Below are positions 16,207-24,860 of a DNA stretch of 64,000 nt, piece by piece. Every line of letters starts with the position of its first letter. The first letter of the stretch is position 1. The stretch lies in NCBI GenBank assembly GCA_910588865.1, contig CAJUSJ010000002.1, positions 62,001 through 126,000 of the forward strand, in the 5' to 3' direction. The notes beneath the pieces were generated by a model. That model saw nothing but the letters and a program-made list of their open reading frames with translations. It did no database searches and was not told the origin of the DNA. This DNA comes from an uncultured Lachnospiraceae bacterium. GTDB lineage: Bacteria > Bacillota > Clostridia > Lachnospirales > Lachnospiraceae. Both the position numbers and the translations under genes were made by a program.

Positions 16207-17877
16207 TCAGCCGGCAAACATCATGCCGTCAAAAATATCCCCTGCCTCCATATCTTCTTTCCCTCTCACTCTCTCTGGCCAGCCTGGCTCAACATAGACC
16301 TGGCAGCGGGTTCCATCTTCTGTGACAAAGCCTACATAGTTTCCCTCTACCCGAACGATCCACAGCTTTGTCCCTGCCGGGAACTCCCGGAGCTCTCTTG
16401 TGTCCTCCAGCTCCATGTCCAGAGGAACCAGAAGGGTCAGGGGATTATCTCCCCGGTCCACATCATACCAGGACTGTTCCGGCACCAGATATCCCTCTGC
16501 CCTGGAAGCCGTCTCTCCAATCCCATACCATCTGTGCCCGTAATAGGTGCTCAAAAGGTCCATATGAGCCCGCAGGTGAAAATGTTCGGGATTCGTAAAT
16601 ACATGGGTTCCGTATTCTATATCGCCGTCGTCTTTTTCCCTGTAATAGCTAAAAAATCCTGTCCCCGAAAATTGCCAGGGGGTATAGAAGCCCTCTCTTG
16701 CCGGGTCCAGTTCATACACCCAGATAACCTCATAGTCATTGTCGCTTGTGGTCTCCGCCACCAAAAGCTCTGTGTCCAGGCCAGCCGCGCGGACCACATA
16801 GGGAGTATAGCTGTAGAACCACATGTCTGTCAAGCTCTCCTGTCCATTTACCAAGACCCTGAGCTTTTCGTAGCCTGAGCCCAGCCCAGACACTCCGCTG
16901 ACCCTTACCGTATCCAGGGATTTATCCTGTCCAAGATCAAATTCCAGGCCAGGGGCCAGCGGAACCGCCCAGGAGTCCGGCACCTGGCGGATCTTCTCGG
17001 AAAACAGCCCGGGCTGCTCCTCATAGAGGATGGTAACTGTCAGCGCTCCGTAACTATAGGGAGCCAGCTCATAAGGATCAAAATAGAGGGTGATTCCTTC
17101 ATACCCCGCTGTCCATGTGAGATCTCCCTTCTCCGCTTCCTCTGTCACCACGTCTGTGACGGATTCGAAAAACTCCACATCCGGATATTTTTCTCCCAGA
17201 CGTTCTGCCGCCAGCTCCGCCAGACGGTTGGGGTCCGTGACCACCTCCTCAAGTTCCAGTTTCCGGCCGGTCTGAGAGTCAAAGGTAATAGCTCCGTACC
17301 AGTACATTCCGTGAGCTCCTCCAAGGTAGGTGGAACCCTCTCCCAGAACACTGGTTACCTGGCTGTCCGCCCTGACCACCCATGACTGGTTTTCCCAAGA
17401 CAATTCCCCGGAAAAGCCATCCGCCGCCAGGCCTCTGGCCTGAACCTCCAGCCTCTCTAAGGATTCCCTGGCATCATCCGCCACCTGGACATTTATCTCT
17501 TCCAGGGCCCTGGCCAGTTGAGGAAAGGCCTTTGCTCCTGTCCCGGAATCCTCCTCCTGATCATCCAGACGGACCCGGGAATAGCTGACATAACACAGCC
17601 TCCTTCCGTCCTCCCACACATGGTCGTACTGAGAATCACTGACCAGGGACAGGACAACGGGCATGTCCTCCTTCCCCTCCCTTTCTGCCGGGAAAGTCTC
17701 TGGAGCCGGCTTCATCGTCCCTCCCTCTTCTGTACCAGTCTCTTGTGTATGGCCTGGAACAATATGATCCGCGGACTCCGACGACACCTCTGTCTCTGAG
17801 ACTTCCGGACCCTCGCACGCCCCGAGGCAGACAGACGCGAGAAGGGGACACAAAATCCACAGGATTTTCTTTTTCAC
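16207..17877 (-). CDS. DUF3298-containing lipoprotein
   Basis: A 556-residue protein with a lipoprotein signal (CLGAC, Cys about residue 21), a Glu/Ser/Thr-rich spacer, then a PdaC/RsiV-like region with DUF3298 features (GGAHGMYWYGAITFD near residue 195; ITLYFDPYELAPYSYG near residue 275). About 240 further residues are rich in Trp and Tyr and have no assignment. RsiV relatives sense lysozyme, but the anti-sigma part is missing here. A GTG start at 17877 is preceded by GGGGAGG, spacing 7-8. Confidence 0.7.
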   Translation of the reverse strand: MKKKILWILCPLLASVCLGACEGPEVSETEVSSESADHIVPGHTQETGTEEGGTMKPAPETFPAEREGKEDMPVVLSLVSDSQYDHVWEDGRRLCYVSYSRVRLDDQEEDSGTGAKAFPQLARALEEINVQVADDARESLERLEVQARGLAADGFSGELSWENQSWVVRADSQVTSVLGEGSTYLGGAHGMYWYGAITFDSQTGRKLELEEVVTDPNRLAELAAERLGEKYPDVEFFESVTDVVTEEAEKGDLTWTAGYEGITLYFDPYELAPYSYGALTVTILYEEQPGLFSEKIRQVPDSWAVPLAPGLEFDLGQDKSLDTVRVSGVSGLGSGYEKLRVLVNGQESLTDMWFYSYTPYVVRAAGLDTELLVAETTSDNDYEVIWVYELDPAREGFYTPWQFSGTGFFSYYREKDDGDIEYGTHVFTNPEHFHLRAHMDLLSTYYGHRWYGIGETASRAEGYLVPEQSWYDVDRGDNPLTLLVPLDMELEDTRELREFPAGTKLWIVRVEGNYVGFVTEDGTRCQVYVEPGWPERVRGKEDMEAGDIFDGMMFAG

Positions 17878-17999
17878 ATTCTTTTCCTCCCCTCTGTTAA
17901 AGCTTTTTATATTCTACCACAGATGCTGATAAATTCCTACCTTCCTTTTCCATAAACTCCAGCTTCAACAGTTCAATAACGCTTGCGTATAAAGGGAAA

Positions 18000-18056
18000 A
18001 GGCAAAAATGCCATCTGCGTATTCTCCAATCTATTGGAAAATACAAGGACGGCATT
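18000..18056 (-). terminator. Terminator after the SIR2 gene
   Basis: A long stem: outer AATGCC/GGCATT and inner GTATTcTCCAAT/ATTGGAaAATAC. On the minus strand it ends in GGCATTTTTGCCTTTT. It lies between the SIR2 stop and the lipoprotein gene. Confidence 0.6.
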
Positions 18057-18089
18057 CAAACATCCAGGTTCCCTTTCCGCTTTAAGAAC

Positions 18090-18935
18090 TCACCTCGACA
18101 GCAGCTCCAGCACCGCGTAGGTCCTGCGCCCTAAGTCATGGGCCAGTTCCACAGACTGGGCGTGGACTTGAATCTCCGGCGGAAGCTGATGGAGGTCGAT
18201 GACCTCCATCCCCTTTCCCTCGTAATATTTTTTCAGATAGTCCTTCCCCGCGTGGAGGCTGCTGGAGAGAAAATAGTTGCGGTGCATCTCCCTTTTCACC
18301 TGCATCTCGTCAGCGATAAAGTCGATCCAGCTGACAAAGGTCTTTAAATTGTAATCATTGAGGGAATATCCCACAAACAAAAACACATGTCCGATAAGAA
18401 GATACTTTAAAAATGTCTCCATAAGCCGGTGTGTCTCCGAGTAGTGCAGATAGTCATCCTCCTTGAACACCAGTTTCTTCGGCTGGCGGATATCGCCGTG
18501 AAGCTTTAAAAGGTAATGGGCGGATATTCCCCGCAAAAGATCCCGGTCCTCCTTGATGATCTGATAGCCGTCAGCCACCTGGTCCATCAGGGTGTCAAAA
18601 TTAGTGGTAACGATATGCTTGGGGCGGATAGAAGCGATCAGCCGGTTCAGGATATTGGGCTTTATCCCCTCAGGGATCATGGATTCGATCAGGGAATAAT
18701 AGTCGGAATGTCCGTCACTTTCGTCGAGACAATAATAGTATTGAGGGATCCGGATGTATTCATCCGTGGCCAGACGGCCTTCCATAGGGTAGCCGATCTT
18801 CTCTCCAAAGACCTGGACCATCTGTCCCCAGGTGGGAAGGCCGGAATTTTTCGAAACTCCGGCACCCACAAAGATCACCAGCTTCTCCCGCCTCAGGGCA
18901 AGTGAAAGATCATTGATCATCTCGTAAAAAGTCAT
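18090..18935 (-). CDS. SIR2-like domain protein
   Basis: A 281-residue protein made almost wholly of a SIR2-type NAD-binding domain: FVGAGVSKNSGLPTW at residue ~23, TTNFDTL near 112, KLHGD near 145 and FVGYSLNDYN near 185. It lacks the zinc-ribbon of protein deacylases. This form is found in bacterial anti-phage NADases and in many uncharacterised single-domain proteins. GGAGG lies 5 bases before the ATG. It follows the GH13 gene by 24 bp, so the two are probably co-transcribed; why is unclear. Confidence 0.8.
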   Translation of the reverse strand: MTFYEMINDLSLALRREKLVIFVGAGVSKNSGLPTWGQMVQVFGEKIGYPMEGRLATDEYIRIPQYYYCLDESDGHSDYYSLIESMIPEGIKPNILNRLIASIRPKHIVTTNFDTLMDQVADGYQIIKEDRDLLRGISAHYLLKLHGDIRQPKKLVFKEDDYLHYSETHRLMETFLKYLLIGHVFLFVGYSLNDYNLKTFVSWIDFIADEMQVKREMHRNYFLSSSLHAGKDYLKKYYEGKGMEVIDLHQLPPEIQVHAQSVELAHDLGRRTYAVLELLSR

Positions 18936-18959
18936 GGCATCCTCCGGTCAGCTGCTGTC

Positions 18960-20807
18960 CTATCGGAAACTCTTGATCCAGTTCACCAGGGAATCGTGAT
19001 ACACATTCTCCATGACGTCCTGGCGCATGCGGTCGGTTATGGGACCGTTCTTAGCCATGCGGTCCAGGATAGCCTGCTGCAATTCCTGGATATCCATCTC
19101 CTCGTAGGTCTTCTTTCTGTTCTCAGAAACCTTGGGGGCCTGGGTCACCTGAGTCTTGCCGGGCGAATCCTCCTTTTTGGCCTCTGGCTCCTGTTTTTTT
19201 GTCTCTGTATTGGGCTTGTCTTCTTTTTTGGCAGACTCCTCTTCCCTGGATTCGTCTTTCTCCAATGCCTTGGGCGGCTCCGCGGCGGTCTTCTGGCTGC
19301 CCGCGGTCTTCTGGCTATCCGCGGTCTTCTGGCTGTCCGCGGTCTTCTCTGTCAGGTTGTCCTGGATGTGATCTGGTGCCTCCTTTTTCTCGGTCTCACC
19401 CGCGGTCTTCCCTGTCCTTTCCGGAATCACCGTCTCTTTGACCGTCTCCTCCTCGTCCCCGCTCACGGGAACCCAGATACCGCCGCTGTTGGCCTTCACA
19501 CATACCTGGATCCGCCCGTCTGCCGCTGATACCTTCTCTCCTGAAAGCATATCCTGGTACTGGGATGAGCCGCTGACCGGAAGGCTTAAGTTCGCGTTGC
19601 TGTCATCGTTATTTACCGCCACCACAACGGATCCCCCGTCACAGTTCCTGGCAAAGGCGTACTGGCGGTTTGTCAGCACCAGCTCCTTGTAATCCCCGTA
19701 GGACAGGGCCTTCACCTTCTGGCGGGTCTTTCCAAGCCTGCTGATCAGCCTGGTGCGGGCATTGTCCTTTAAGGCATCCTTATAGTCCTCAAGACTCAGA
19801 GCTGGTCTTAAGGAAGCGTCGGAATACTTCTCCTTCTTCCCCTCAATCCCGAACTCAGAGCCATAGTAGACAGAGGGCACTCCCGGAAGAGTGTACATGA
19901 GGATGTGAACAGGCACAAAATGTTCCTTGTTGGTCAGTTTTGTGTAGATCCTCTCCACATCGTGATTATCCACGAAATTGTACAGCTTCAGCCCATCCGG
20001 ACGGTTGCCGCCCATCCCGTAGAGCCGTTTTACCGTGTGGGCGATCTCAAAATAGTTGTGGTCATTGTGGCCGGAATAGAGAGCCTTATGGAGATGATAG
20101 TTGGTAACGGAATGGAGGGTTCCCTCATTGACCCACCGGGTGTAGTCCCCGTGGATCACCTCTCCCATAAGCCAGAAGTCCGGTCCGATCTCATTTGCTG
20201 TCTGCCTCAGCGCCTGCATGTATCCGAAGTCCAGCACATCGGCAGCGTCCAGACGGATACCGTCGATCTTAAATTCCCGGGACCAGAATCGGATCACGTC
20301 GCAAATATAATCCCGGACCTCCGGATTGTTCTGGTTCAGCTTTACAAGAAGATCATAGCCTCCCCAGTTCTCATAGGAAAATCCATCGTTGTATTCGTTA
20401 TTTCCCCAGAAATTCACATGGCAGTACCAATCCTTGTACCGGGACGATTCCCTGTTTTTCTTGATATCCTGAAAAGCGAAAAAATCTCTTCCAGTATGAT
20501 TGAACACGCCATCCAGTATCACCCGGATCCCCTGTCTGTGGCACTCTTCCACAAAAGCTGTCAGATCCTCATTGGTTCCCAGACGGCTGTCCAGCTTTTT
20601 GTAATCCGTAGTCTCATAGCCATGGCCCACTGACTCAAACAAAGGGCCAATATAAAGAGCGGTACATCCGATCTCCTTAATGTGGCTGATCCATGGAACA
20701 AGCGTGTTCAGCCTGTGCTCTGGTTCTCCATAGGAATTGGTTTTGGGCGCCCCCGTAAGCCCAAGGGGATAAATGTGATAGAACACGGCTTCATCATACC
20801 ATGCCAT
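18960..20807 (-). CDS. Intracellular alpha-amylase family (GH13) enzyme with a long charged C-terminal tail
   Basis: GH13 glycosidase of 615 residues without signal peptide, so likely a cytoplasmic enzyme acting on imported maltodextrins. Conserved regions: DGVFNHTG near 98, GIRLDAADVL with the nucleophile Asp near 183, GEVIHG with the acid Glu, and FVDNHDVERI. After the beta-sandwich domain (~430) comes a low-complexity Lys/Glu/Ser/Thr tail with a repeated Ala-Asp-Ser-Gln-Lys-Thr unit, then a short ordered end (~60 residues, MDIQELQQAILDRM) of unknown role. GGAGG lies 10 bases before the ATG. Confidence 0.88.
   Translation of the reverse strand: MAWYDEAVFYHIYPLGLTGAPKTNSYGEPEHRLNTLVPWISHIKEIGCTALYIGPLFESVGHGYETTDYKKLDSRLGTNEDLTAFVEECHRQGIRVILDGVFNHTGRDFFAFQDIKKNRESSRYKDWYCHVNFWGNNEYNDGFSYENWGGYDLLVKLNQNNPEVRDYICDVIRFWSREFKIDGIRLDAADVLDFGYMQALRQTANEIGPDFWLMGEVIHGDYTRWVNEGTLHSVTNYHLHKALYSGHNDHNYFEIAHTVKRLYGMGGNRPDGLKLYNFVDNHDVERIYTKLTNKEHFVPVHILMYTLPGVPSVYYGSEFGIEGKKEKYSDASLRPALSLEDYKDALKDNARTRLISRLGKTRQKVKALSYGDYKELVLTNRQYAFARNCDGGSVVVAVNNDDSNANLSLPVSGSSQYQDMLSGEKVSAADGRIQVCVKANSGGIWVPVSGDEEETVKETVIPERTGKTAGETEKKEAPDHIQDNLTEKTADSQKTADSQKTAGSQKTAAEPPKALEKDESREEESAKKEDKPNTETKKQEPEAKKEDSPGKTQVTQAPKVSENRKKTYEEMDIQELQQAILDRMAKNGPITDRMRQDVMENVYHDSLVNWIKSFR
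19285..19353 (-). repeat. 18-bp tandem repeat inside the GH13 tail
   Basis: Three and a half copies of an 18-bp unit (GCGGTCTTCTGGCTRYCC on the plus strand), encoding a six-residue repeat. Near-identical copies are prone to length change. Confidence 0.8.
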
Positions 20808-20886
20808 AAGTCAAGTTCCTCCCTGATCCATATTTTTTTATTTCACATATCATTATACCGCGTTTTTCCGTTTTTGGGTACTTTTT

Positions 20887-22203
20887 TTACAGCCTGTTTC
20901 CCTCTCTTTTCAGAAAGAAGCCTGTGATCCCCAGAGTGACGGCCTCTGTCACCGGAGCCGCCAGCCACACCCCCGTCATCCCAAAAAGGGCAGGCAGAAC
21001 AAAGACGCAGATCAGAAGGATCACCAGACCCCTGGAAAAGGAGATGACCGCTGACTCAAAGGCTCTTCCGGTGGCTGTAAAATAAAAAGAAGCGATGGAG
21101 TTTATCCCGGAGAAGAAGAAAGAAACCATGAAGATGGCCATCCCCGACTTCACCATGGACCTGACGATTTCATTCTGGACAAAAAGGCCGCTGTACCAGC
21201 CCCCAAGCCCTGCCATTGCCGTGAATACCACTGCCGCCCCGGCCAGGACATACCCGCATGTTCTCCTCCTGATATCCGAGGCCGCTCCCCTCTCCTGGGC
21301 ACCATAGCAGAAACTGATAAGGGGGCTTGAGCCCTGGCCGAATCCCACAATGACCATGCTGAACAAATAGGACACATATCCCACAATGGTGAAGGCCGCG
21401 ACCCCTTCTGTCCCAAACCTTCTCATGATCACAAAATTGTAGGCGAACATGGCGATCCCTGTGGACATCTCCCCGATAAACTCGGAACTGCCGTTTAAGA
21501 TTCCCCTGACACAGATCTCCAGGGAAAAGTGAAAACCTCCCAGACCATAGATCCTTGCCCTTTTCCAAAAAAAGAATAAGATACATCCCAAAGACGCCAG
21601 GGCTGAAACAAGGGACGCCCAGGCGATCCCCGCTGCCCCCAGCCCCAGATGTGCCGCGAACACATAATCCAGGACAATGTTCAGCAGCACATTGAGCACC
21701 GTCACCTTCATATAGAAGCGGGGTTCTCCTTCACCTCTGATGAACATCCCGAAAGAAGAATTGATTACCATCACAGGAAGCTCCAAGATCATGATCCGGT
21801 AATATTCCTGAAAATATTCTGCCACCTGCCCCTCAGCCCTTACAATTGACAGCATGGGCCGGAAACAGAACATGACCACAACGCTTATTGACAAGGAAAA
21901 AACCGCTGTGGTAGCGATGGTCTGGCGGAAGATCTGATTGCAGGCCGTCCGGTCGCCGGAGCCCAGGGCCATCCCCGCCATGGCCACGCCTCCGATGGAC
22001 ACCATGAGCCCAACCCCCAGATACAGGTAGACAACAGGCAGCCCTAAGTTCACCGCGGCAATCCCCTCTTTGCCTATATAATTTCCCATAAAGAAGCCGT
22101 CGGCAACCGTGATGAGAGCGGTCAGCACCATGGAGATAATAGCTGGGATGGAAAACTTAAGAATCTCCCTTGCCGGATTGTTTTTGATCTCTTGTACATT
22201 CAT
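20887..22203 (-). CDS. MATE family efflux transporter
   Basis: A 438-residue, 12-helix exporter of the multidrug and toxic compound extrusion family (IPAIISMVLTALITVADGFF opening; FGMFIRGEGEPRFYMKVTVLN at mid-protein). It presumably exports drugs or toxic metabolites against Na+ or H+. AGGAGGG precedes the ATG. A TAATGA/TCATTA inverted repeat lies just upstream at 22217-22245. The AraC/GyrI-type regulator directly upstream on the same strand is a likely controller. Confidence 0.9.
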   Translation of the reverse strand: MNVQEIKNNPAREILKFSIPAIISMVLTALITVADGFFMGNYIGKEGIAAVNLGLPVVYLYLGVGLMVSIGGVAMAGMALGSGDRTACNQIFRQTIATTAVFSLSISVVVMFCFRPMLSIVRAEGQVAEYFQEYYRIMILELPVMVINSSFGMFIRGEGEPRFYMKVTVLNVLLNIVLDYVFAAHLGLGAAGIAWASLVSALASLGCILFFFWKRARIYGLGGFHFSLEICVRGILNGSSEFIGEMSTGIAMFAYNFVIMRRFGTEGVAAFTIVGYVSYLFSMVIVGFGQGSSPLISFCYGAQERGAASDIRRRTCGYVLAGAAVVFTAMAGLGGWYSGLFVQNEIVRSMVKSGMAIFMVSFFFSGINSIASFYFTATGRAFESAVISFSRGLVILLICVFVLPALFGMTGVWLAAPVTEAVTLGITGFFLKREGNRL

Positions 22204-22292
22204 AAAAATCCCTCCTCATAATGAAATGATTGTGGTCTCATTATAAGAAGGGATCCATTTATATACTTCTGAATTCTTGCCCTGTTAGGCTC

Positions 22293-23129
22293 TTATCTCA
22301 CCGGCAGGCAGATATCAAGCTCCATATACATGGTGTCTGTGTCTACCTGGTAATATACGTCAAACAGGCTTCTGGATTGGTCCAGCTCATAGCCGGTTTT
22401 GGGCAGCCACACCAGAAGCAGGGTCTGGTACGTCCCATAGATATGCCGGGCATGGTCTTTAAAATGGTATACCGCACATTTTCCGCCCTGTATGACCGTG
22501 GTATTCTCTAAGGGACAATCCTCCTCCACGGTCATGCAGATGTCATAGAGACAGTTTTTCGCCTCTGTCACAGCCGGATCGTCGTAGGTTCTCTCTAAAA
22601 AGACCGTGTCCGGCTTCAGATAATTCCCATAGGCTTCCAGGAACCGGTTCCAGTCAGCACTGAGATTCTCATAGCTGCCGAACCTCCTCTCATAGATCAC
22701 AGGGTAATCCGGCACTGTTTTTATGGTAATCTTTCCCCGGCACTCCTCAAAGCTCTCCATATGCCAGCTCTCGTCATGAAAAAAAGGGTGCTCCATGGAC
22801 CGCTGGTAACTGTTTTTTCTGAATTTCACCGGCGTGGTGTGATAGTGGAGCTTGAATGCTGAACTATAGTTGGAGGAGCTGTACCCATAGTCAGCGCTGA
22901 TGTCGGTTATGGGCCTCTCCCTCTCCACTTTTAACCGCAAGGCGCTCTGCTCCAGCCGGATCCTCCTGATAAATCCGCAGACGCTCTCCCCTGTCTGGGC
23001 CTTAAAAAGCCGTGAAAAATAAAATTTGGAAAAATGACAGTGCCTGGCCACATCGTCCAAGGTTATTTTCTCCTCCCCGTGGATCAGTATATAATCGATG
23101 GCCCTGTTGATGATCTCACTGGTGATCAT
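22293..23129 (-). CDS. AraC-family regulator with GyrI-like effector domain
   Basis: 278 residues: two helix-turn-helix motifs in the N-terminal ~100 (LDDVARHCHFSKFYFSRLFK; ITDISADYGYSSSNYSSAFK), then a ~150-residue GyrI-like domain that in relatives (Rob, BmrR-type) binds drugs. ATG at 23129 has AGGAG 7 bases upstream and overlaps the recU stop by 4 bp; a longer frame upstream lies inside recU. It is followed by the MATE pump, which it probably activates. Confidence 0.88.
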   Translation of the reverse strand: MITSEIINRAIDYILIHGEEKITLDDVARHCHFSKFYFSRLFKAQTGESVCGFIRRIRLEQSALRLKVERERPITDISADYGYSSSNYSSAFKLHYHTTPVKFRKNSYQRSMEHPFFHDESWHMESFEECRGKITIKTVPDYPVIYERRFGSYENLSADWNRFLEAYGNYLKPDTVFLERTYDDPAVTEAKNCLYDICMTVEEDCPLENTTVIQGGKCAVYHFKDHARHIYGTYQTLLLVWLPKTGYELDQSRSLFDVYYQVDTDTMYMELDICLPVR

Positions 23130-23662
23130 GACGGTCTCCTCTCCAAATCTTTCTGTATCATGGCCAGGTAGTGGACCAGCACATCCCTCTGTCTTCCGAT
23201 TCGCCACGTCTTGTCAATCTCCTGGTAGGTAAAGCTTTTTCTCCCGCCGGACCGCATCCGGTTCCAGAACCCCAGAAGATGGTCAAAGGGGATATAGTAG
23301 ATCTCATCCATTCCCGTCCAGTGGAGCACAATAAACGCGATCCCCCCCTGTTCCTCAAACTCCTCCATGAACCGCACCTGGTGCTCATGGACATTGTGGA
23401 GGGGAAAGGTGGATACGGCGCACTCCTTGGCGTCAAAGCATACCGGGATCCCCTGGACCGCTCCTATGTAATCCACCGTGCTCTTCTGGTCAAAATATGC
23501 CAGGGTGATGTGCCTGGTCTCCTTGTCGATGGTAATGGGGGTGATGGGGGTCGGCACCTTCTGGATCAGCGCCAGCTTTCTCTCCCTGTATACCTCATTG
23601 CTGTGATTGATCATGTCCTCCAACGTGGAGCCTCTAAGGCCCCGGCTGTTCCAGGTTCCCAT
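23126..23662 (-). CDS. recU: Holliday junction resolvase RecU
   Basis: Cuts four-way DNA junctions during recombinational repair. The 178 residues show the RecU opening GTWNSRGLRG, the nuclease core with TVDYIG and FDAKE (metal-binding Asp/Glu), and TWRIG-like C-terminal residues. GGAGGAG lies ~9 bases before the ATG. RecU usually sits beside a class A penicillin-binding protein gene; here it is between a lipase-like gene and an AraC regulator, an unusual address. Confidence 0.9.
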   Translation of the reverse strand: MGTWNSRGLRGSTLEDMINHSNEVYRERKLALIQKVPTPITPITIDKETRHITLAYFDQKSTVDYIGAVQGIPVCFDAKECAVSTFPLHNVHEHQVRFMEEFEEQGGIAFIVLHWTGMDEIYYIPFDHLLGFWNRMRSGGRKSFTYQEIDKTWRIGRQRDVLVHYLAMIQKDLERRPS

Positions 23663-23678
23663 ATGCCGGTTCTCCTCC

Positions 23679-24860
23679 TTAAAACCCCATTTGCTTTAAT
23701 TCTTCCACCAGTTTCACGTAAAATTCCAGCACGTCAAAGCCCTGGTAGTCCTCCCTGGTCAGATCGATCATGTCCCCGTGGGAAATCCCCCGAAGCCCTG
23801 AGCTGGTCAGGACCCCTTTAAAGTTGGTCCACACCGCGGACCGGTCTGTCACCAGGCCGTCATTGGGGCCATCTACCAGCTTCAGCACCCAATAAGGGAC
23901 GCAAAGGAGCTTGCTGCCAAAGCCGGACTTCATGATGCTGCCGTAGCTTTGATAGTACACTCCCGCAACATCGGGAAAATTCTGATTAAACTCCCGGGCA
24001 TATGCCGCGGACAGCTGATAGCTGGCCCTGTAGGCATCCGGACACTGATCCCCCAGCCTGCCGAAATACTGGTCGATCCAGCGGCACACCATGCGGTAAA
24101 AGCCATCAGGAAGCCCCTTTAAAAGATCCACCAGCATGGAGCCCTGGTGGGGGGTGTTTATGGTAGTCAGGGACGCCACAGCCTCCGCCATATCCAGGGC
24201 GCTGATCAGGTACCTGCTATCCAGCCCTCCCTTGGAGTGAGCGATAATATTCACCTTCCCGCAGCCAGTCTCCCTCTGGATCTCCCAAATCTTCTCCTTT
24301 AAGACCTGGGCGTTGGATTCCACGGTCCCCCAGGCCTCCTGGTGGCCGTAATAAACCTTTGCCCCGTTGCGGGCCAGTTCCCTGGGAATCCTGCCCCAGT
24401 AATTAAAGTAACGGAAATCCCGAAATCCCACTCCGTGGACCATCAAAAGAGGATAGGCGGTGCCGCAGATCCCGGCCTCTGCCCTGACATTGTCCAGATT
24501 AATCTTATACAGGGTATGGTCGATCTCCTGCCTGGCCAGCCCTCTTACATAGAGAGCCAGCCCAAAATTCACCACAGGGATCCACATAAAGGTCCACACC
24601 ACAACTCTTTTGGCGATCCGCAGCCGCCTGCACAGGATGCTGAGCCACACCAGCAGGCACTGAAACCCCGCATACAAAAGACTAAACACCACAAGAAGAA
24701 CAATCCCGAAAAGACTGGCCCCATACCGGATCCACCGGTATCCGGTAAAAATCCCTTCCGCCGCCATGAGCCACATGGTAAGGGTCAAAAGAACTGTCAG
24801 GATCCTGAGAAAAGCGACATGGATCTTCTCCGCCGCTGTCAGAAGCTTATCATATTTCAT
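23679..24860 (-). CDS. Membrane-anchored alpha/beta-hydrolase (lipase-like)
   Basis: 393 residues: an N-terminal third with three to four hydrophobic helices, then an alpha/beta-hydrolase domain. LLMVHGVGF is the oxyanion-hole region, AHSKGG the nucleophile Ser elbow (near residue 215), GPNDGLV holds the probable acid Asp and ISHGDM the His. It resembles bacterial triacylglycerol lipases and lecithin:cholesterol acyltransferase-type esterases; the lipid substrate is unknown. ATG at 24860 overlaps the upstream stop by ATGA and has GGGGAG before it. Confidence 0.78.
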   Translation of the reverse strand: MKYDKLLTAAEKIHVAFLRILTVLLTLTMWLMAAEGIFTGYRWIRYGASLFGIVLLVVFSLLYAGFQCLLVWLSILCRRLRIAKRVVVWTFMWIPVVNFGLALYVRGLARQEIDHTLYKINLDNVRAEAGICGTAYPLLMVHGVGFRDFRYFNYWGRIPRELARNGAKVYYGHQEAWGTVESNAQVLKEKIWEIQRETGCGKVNIIAHSKGGLDSRYLISALDMAEAVASLTTINTPHQGSMLVDLLKGLPDGFYRMVCRWIDQYFGRLGDQCPDAYRASYQLSAAYAREFNQNFPDVAGVYYQSYGSIMKSGFGSKLLCVPYWVLKLVDGPNDGLVTDRSAVWTNFKGVLTSSGLRGISHGDMIDLTREDYQGFDVLEFYVKLVEELKQMGF

